From Oidiodendron maius Zn (lineage: Eukaryota > Ascomycota > Leotiomycetes > Myxotrichaceae): a DNA stretch of 64,000 bases. The notes beneath the pieces were generated by a model that was not told the DNA's origin, did not search any database, and saw only the letters and a program-made list of their open reading frames with translations. The position numbers and the translations under genes are program-made. The DNA is taken from the NCBI GenBank assembly GCA_000827325.1, contig KN832874.1:590067-654066 (forward strand), in the 5' to 3' direction. Positions 59,794 through 64,000 of the stretch are shown here, piece after piece (position 1 is the first letter of the stretch; every line of letters begins with the position of its first letter).

Positions 59794-60587
59794 ATTGTCT
59801 TGAGATCAATAAAAAAATTCTGTTCGAAGTACAATTTTTGGGCTTATACTGGCAACTTCTACCTCTGGTACTCCCCCATGATTGGAGCGGGTCTCGTTGT
59901 GCTTTATACCTGAATCCACTTCAAGGACGGCTGTGGATCGTCCAACATTAATGATCATATGTGGGTCATCATGTCGTCAGATAACTTGTGAGATTACAGC
60001 TAACCGGGGAGCAGCGATTACCAAGGCCTACGTCCTTTTCATGGTGTCATGGCCAGTCTTGAGTCGCACGGGGATGCTTCCGTTCTCGTTCGGTAAATGC
60101 ACGTATCGAGATGTTGGTAAAGGGGTCCTCGCTTATATAATTCGCGCGAGACGATACTCTCGACAGTTGTATCTCGCGCGAGAGGTCTGGAAACTGGAAT
60201 ACAAGGACAGGGGGTGAACGCAGCTACTTGATTGGAGTCTGTGGTCTGCACGCCTCAACTGGTTTCATTTAGGCGTCTAGTTACCTGTTTGCAAGTTGAA
60301 TCGAGTATCTCTTCGAGCGTGGACTTATATTACTTAGTGCAACAACTATTTTTGACCGTCTTTTCCTCCCACAATCAGCATTTGTTGTGTAAATTATACA
60401 ATGAGATAACTCATAGAGCAGAAAATAATGAGCCCAAGGAGGCATAATTATACATCGCCGGTGCAATACTTAACAGACACGCGGAGCTAATGCTTGAATT
60501 GAACATCTCGAATCCAATATCTCCAAAAGAAACAACGGAATTGATTGCAGTTTATCATCATAGCCCATCCAAAAACAACACTGAGAG
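59794..60587. promoter_or_regulatory. Divergent region between catalase and the GMC relic
   Basis: About 790 bp containing the catalase promoter. Around 60138-60184 there are repeated CGCGCGAG words (ATTCGCGCGAGACG, TCTCGCGCGAGAGG), the second being a near-perfect palindrome that could bind a factor. No coding. Confidence 0.45.
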
Positions 60588-62240
60588 ATGCCTATTGGAC
60601 TTTATTTTATTGTCATTGGCAGTTGTAGGGTTGGCAATGCCGAGTTGGGAGCCCTGGCAGAAAATCCGAATGTCTCTGTGCTACTCATGTAAGGAGGCAA
60701 GTAGTATGTCAATTCTTCTATGAACTATATCTAATCCGTATTACTTTTACTAATTGAATAGCAACTTATTCGAAGTCCCAGAGATCACGATTCCACCTTC
60801 GAATTTCACGGAAGCCATTAGAAGCGAGCTATAAGACAACCACGATCGATCGTCCGGAGAACACTCGAGCCTAAAGCCAAACACATATGGAAAAGCACCA
60901 GGAGGTAGTAGTGTGATCGACTACTATATCTGGGTCCGCTGGCGTGCTGCCACATATGATAACTGGGTAGTGTGTGACGGAAGTGGGTGGAACTGGGCCG
61001 ACACCAAAGAACACTTCAACAGATTAGGCATATATCACAATATTGGGAAGCCCTATTCGAAGATCTTGCTCGTACAGGTACGAAGGTGGATCAGTTCATA
61101 TATTGCACGCTAACTTGGTACCCGATCTGAGGCTTCTTTGTGCTGCGTGCAAGAAGCTTCGATCAGCAAGGGACAAGTTCCGGTTAATACATAAAATGGG
61201 ACTTAGAAGGCCTATTTACGTGCAGCTATAGTATCTACAAAGGCTTGGTCTCAATATCGCCTCGTGTTATCGATGCTCTTTCAGAGCATTGTCATCGAGG
61301 ATGGATAGGATGCTGCAGTTACTGTCATACGTCCAGGTAGTAATGACTACAAGTTCCGCACCAAGTACGAAGTCGTTACTTCACGGGATATATTTAATCC
61401 CCGAAGCTACACTTGCTCTCTATCACTGAAGGGTAGATGCAAGGACAAGAGACAAAACCTTGATGTGGACTCGAAACAAATAGGCAAGAATCTTTTTGGA
61501 CCATCCCCCATCGCATGTCTTCCGGCTAAACTGAATATGGGCTTTGGAGCTATCCTCCTTACGAAATGCCTAAGAACAAGTGTGTCACCGCCTCTTGACG
61601 GATCATGGAGGTCATTATAGCCGCGGTCAGCTCGAACTTGTGGCTTACCCTCGGATTGACGAGTATTTTGAGAAGAAGAAACAGTATACCGAATACGTGA
61701 AAAGATGCGGCAGGTATCCCTTTGTCTCATGTGGCCAACTGCGCTTCGAAGTAGACTTAGTTGTAAGTAGAGTTGGACGGGACAAAATCCCACCACAGAC
61801 TGACTATATTTTAGCCCATATTTGTGGATAAGTTCCAATAGCACTTTGCCATTTCACCTACTGGAGAATCTATAAAAAAGAGGAGGTTCTTCGTTGAAGA
61901 TCTGGATCTTGTAACCCGCCGTGAGGGCGTAAGGTTCATTGACGATATTGTGAGCGGCGTAGAGGGCCTGGAGGATGCAATCAGCGACGGCTACCTGCCA
62001 CCAAAGCTTCGAGACTCGGGCGACGGAAAGGTCAAGGCCATGCTCGAGCATTTGCGGACAGACTCCGCCCCTGTGACACACGCCGCTTGTCTAAAGATAT
62101 TGGCCAGGGTGGTGTAGACCCGCCTCCGAACTTCCACGGCATAAAAAGTGCTCGCGTGACTGAAGCCCAGTTATCCCTGGCTGCCGAATCCAGAACATCG
62201 AAGGCACTTCATCGAGGCGGATTACTCCACCTGGTTAAGA
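60588..62240 (+). pseudogene. GMC-family FAD oxidoreductase pseudogene
   Basis: Fragments of a glucose-methanol-choline oxidoreductase occur in order but in several frames. 60588-60690 reads LYFIVIGS...NAELGALAENPNVSVLL, the FAD-binding start with its GxGxxG broken. 60750-61070 has 'GKAPGGSSVIDYYIWVRWRAATYDNWVV' and 'SGWNWADTKEHFNR'. 61300-61500 has 'VTVIRPGSNDYKFRTKYEVVTSRDIFNP' and 'VDSKQIGKNLF'. 61620-61750 has 'LELVAYPRIDEYFEKKKQYTEY'. 61890-62115 has 'REGVRFIDDIVSGVEGLEDAI', then 'LSKDIGQGGVDPPPNFHGIK', and 62180-62200 gives IPGCRIQN. Frameshifts between blocks and in-frame stops mean it is not functional. Relatives produce hydrogen peroxide from alcohols, which suits the adjacent catalase. 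Confidence 0.8.
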
Positions 62241-63779
62241 GAGAGGGAGCTATGGCGTCTTCGGAAGCCAGTGTGGCACGCGGGCAGCATGCGTATCCTA
62301 ACACCGTATCTTAGTGCTGCTTTGCATAACAGCAGCTGCCTATGACATTGTCTGATATCGCATCGGGCTTTGGCGTACCCCGTCAATCGCCTGTCATTGT
62401 AGATGACCAACATGCTTCTAGCCCAATTAACTAGAAAGTAATGGCTACCCCTGGTCATAAACAACGTTTGGCAGTTTCGTAGACGCTGACAAGTCCAGTA
62501 TTCGCCATGGTAGTGGTGGATTTTGAGTTACTGGCGTAGATAGTAGAAGATCTTTAACAGAAAGAAGTTCTGAAACCTTGGCTCGCTAGGCGTGGGATGT
62601 CATTGTGTGGTCTCGTCTCACACGCCTGTACCACGGCCAGTGCGAAGCATCTCAACATTTGCTGGTCTCGGATTATCCAACAGCTTACTGTACGGACTGC
62701 AGCATGCATCGAAAATCCCCCATCTTCTGGACGCGGCTAGCGGAAGCGCGGAGAAGTAGATGTGGAAATTAATCCGCCTTCAACTTCGCCCGTACGGCCA
62801 TATGGATGCCTGGAGATAGCCGGATAGCTCCCTCGGTAAAGCCGCCGAACTCCGCGGCAATATATTCAATTCTGGCATGACGTGAGGCCCAGTTTACCCG
62901 TCAAAAGGCGTGGGACGAGAAGAACTTGCAAGGACATGAGAGTTTGAGCACAGGGCACGTTTCCTTCCAGCCAACCAATTCGTGATGCTGAACGGTAAGC
63001 AGTCGCCCGTGGATGCCGATGCCCTGGGCGCCACAAATGCTCTGAATTGCGAAGCAACCGAGCACGCTCGATCGCGACGTTAACTGAGTCGTAGCTTGCA
63101 GCGGGCTGTTCCTTGCCAGTTGCCACTGGCCGTACCCTCCGCCACTTACCTTCTCCCCTCCCGCGTCGATATTGCGGGAGTGGAGAACTGATATGGACAA
63201 CGAGACTACGGGCCACTCACAGGCTACCGCTTCCGCCATGGGCAGCACCTAGCGGTGGCTTTTTGCGCCCGGAATTAACCTCTCTGGTGGTGATCTCAGC
63301 ATTACAAGCGTGGCCAGGGAGAGGTAATCTACTTAGCTCTTACGCGGTCGCGTTGGTGCTGATTTTCTAAACACGGTCAATCTATCGATGCAATTGAAAT
63401 CTCACCCCTCTCTACCCCTCGCCCCCCTCCCCCTTCCCCGAGTGCGTCCTGCCCTCAGCTTTGCCCGGAGAGGGATGGGTTCTGATTGATAGGAGTCTTG
63501 ACGTCACGCAACCAAAGACGAATCGATATTCCAAGTTTGACATCGAAGTGGGCCACGTATCTCTCATACGGCGCGCCCGTTGCATGGTTGCAGTGCCGGA
63601 ATCCTGGTTGGGTGGCGAGGCCAGCATTTTGTCTCGACCCCACCGAATTAGGGCTGGACAGCAAGTGCAGCGGCCAAGAGTATATAACTTCTGCTGCGGG
63701 CCTCGTCCGCGCAGTGCCGAGTCTTCAATATCGTGCCGCTTCGGGCACTTGACGCTTGATAAAGAGTCTGTTAAAGAGC
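62241..63779. other. Intergenic region upstream of a transcription factor
   Basis: About 1.5 kb with higher GC than the left flank. Many overlapping open frames on both strands (for example 62866-63248 minus and 63412-63897 minus) have no motif and are typical of GC-rich non-coding DNA. It probably contains the promoter and 5' UTR of the gene at 63780. Confidence 0.45.
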
Positions 63780-64000
63780 ATGTCGACGCCGTCCGCCGCA
63801 CCTGCTGTTGTGCCAGCTGCTGCCCCAGCTCCTTCCACTTCGGCTCCCGCGAGCCATGCGAGAAGATTTTCTGGCATTCGTCGCTCCCGGCCGTCATATA
63901 GCTGTGAGAGCTGTCGCAGCCGGAGAGTCAAATGCGACCAGGTAGGTGTATATATTTGGCCCTCAGTTGCCCCGCATGATTCCTAGAGGCAGTACCCTAA
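63780..64000 (+). CDS. Zn2Cys6 transcription factor, first exon (partial at window edge)
   Basis: The first exon (63780-63941) gives 54 residues: an Ala/Pro/Ser-rich start, then RRSRPSYSCESCRSRRVKCDQ, the first half (C-x2-C-x6-C) of a Gal4-type zinc cluster with its basic helix. A donor GTAGGT follows directly, splitting the cluster by an intron, as is common in fungal Zn2Cys6 genes. The rest lies beyond the window. It could regulate neighbouring genes such as the catalase, but nothing here shows this. Confidence 0.85.

Noticed and set aside
60588-62240. Idea that the GMC gene is intact with many introns
   Set aside because: The FAD-binding glycine motif is itself damaged and the shifts between blocks are not explained by GT-AG introns.
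63412-63897. 161-residue minus-strand frame
   Set aside because: Antisense to the Zn2Cys6 first exon and GC-rich leader; no motif.

Overview
The window is nuclear DNA of a filamentous ascomycete. Genes carry short (47-73 bp) GT-AG introns with CTAAC/CTGAC-like branch sites. Fungal-only families are present (DUF7053, SNG1/DUF3533, NmrA-like, LaeA-like, Zn2Cys6). AT-rich blocks and a relic gene full of TAG/TAA codons point to repeat-induced point mutation (RIP). Several protein families would fit a leotiomycete, but that placement is an impression, not a measurement. I see no tRNA, rRNA or CRISPR. Exon structures were rebuilt by joining reading frames at splice sites so that conserved family motifs become continuous.

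0-9 kb: an ELO-type fatty acid elongase (minus) is followed by two cytochrome P450s (plus), the second of CYP52/alkane-hydroxylase type; this looks like a lipid-modification neighbourhood. Next come an unrecognised protein built on about nine 11-12-residue repeats and DPH3. 9-28 kb is a conserved housekeeping block: frataxin and AP-3 sigma (divergent), a small mitochondrial-type protein and cytosolic leucyl-tRNA synthetase (divergent; the latter with a GC-AG intron), a histidine-phosphatase-family protein, a large protein with three zinc-cluster-like modules, 6-phosphofructo-2-kinase/fructose-2,6-bisphosphatase, a BLOC-1 CNL1-like protein and ribosomal protein S8.

28-41 kb: a LaeA-like methyltransferase and an NmrA-like protein (convergent), a secreted acid-phosphatase-type phosphoesterase, an unknown 296-residue protein, a peroxisomal ABC half-transporter (ABCD/PXA2 type) and a Ser/Thr/Pro-rich ORF. 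41.8-49.4 kb is an accessory block with every gene on the minus strand: an SNG1-like membrane protein, a fungal regulator-like protein with an apparent one-base frameshift, a quinone-oxidoreductase-like dehydrogenase and a small alpha/beta-barrel-like protein. It ends at an AT-rich repeat relic (49.9-50.7 kb).

51-64 kb: an Ayg1/DHPON-type alpha/beta hydrolase, a DUF7053 protein, a long gene-poor stretch with a RIP-like decayed gene (56.1-57.2 kb), then an intact nine-exon catalase, including an 8-nt microexon, arranged divergently from a GMC-oxidoreductase pseudogene. The first exon of a Zn2Cys6 transcription factor runs to the right edge.

The strongest candidates for a second look are the three-zinc-cluster protein, the RDDI-repeat protein, the catalase/GMC pair with its microexon, the decayed gene at 56-57 kb and the 42-49 kb accessory cluster.
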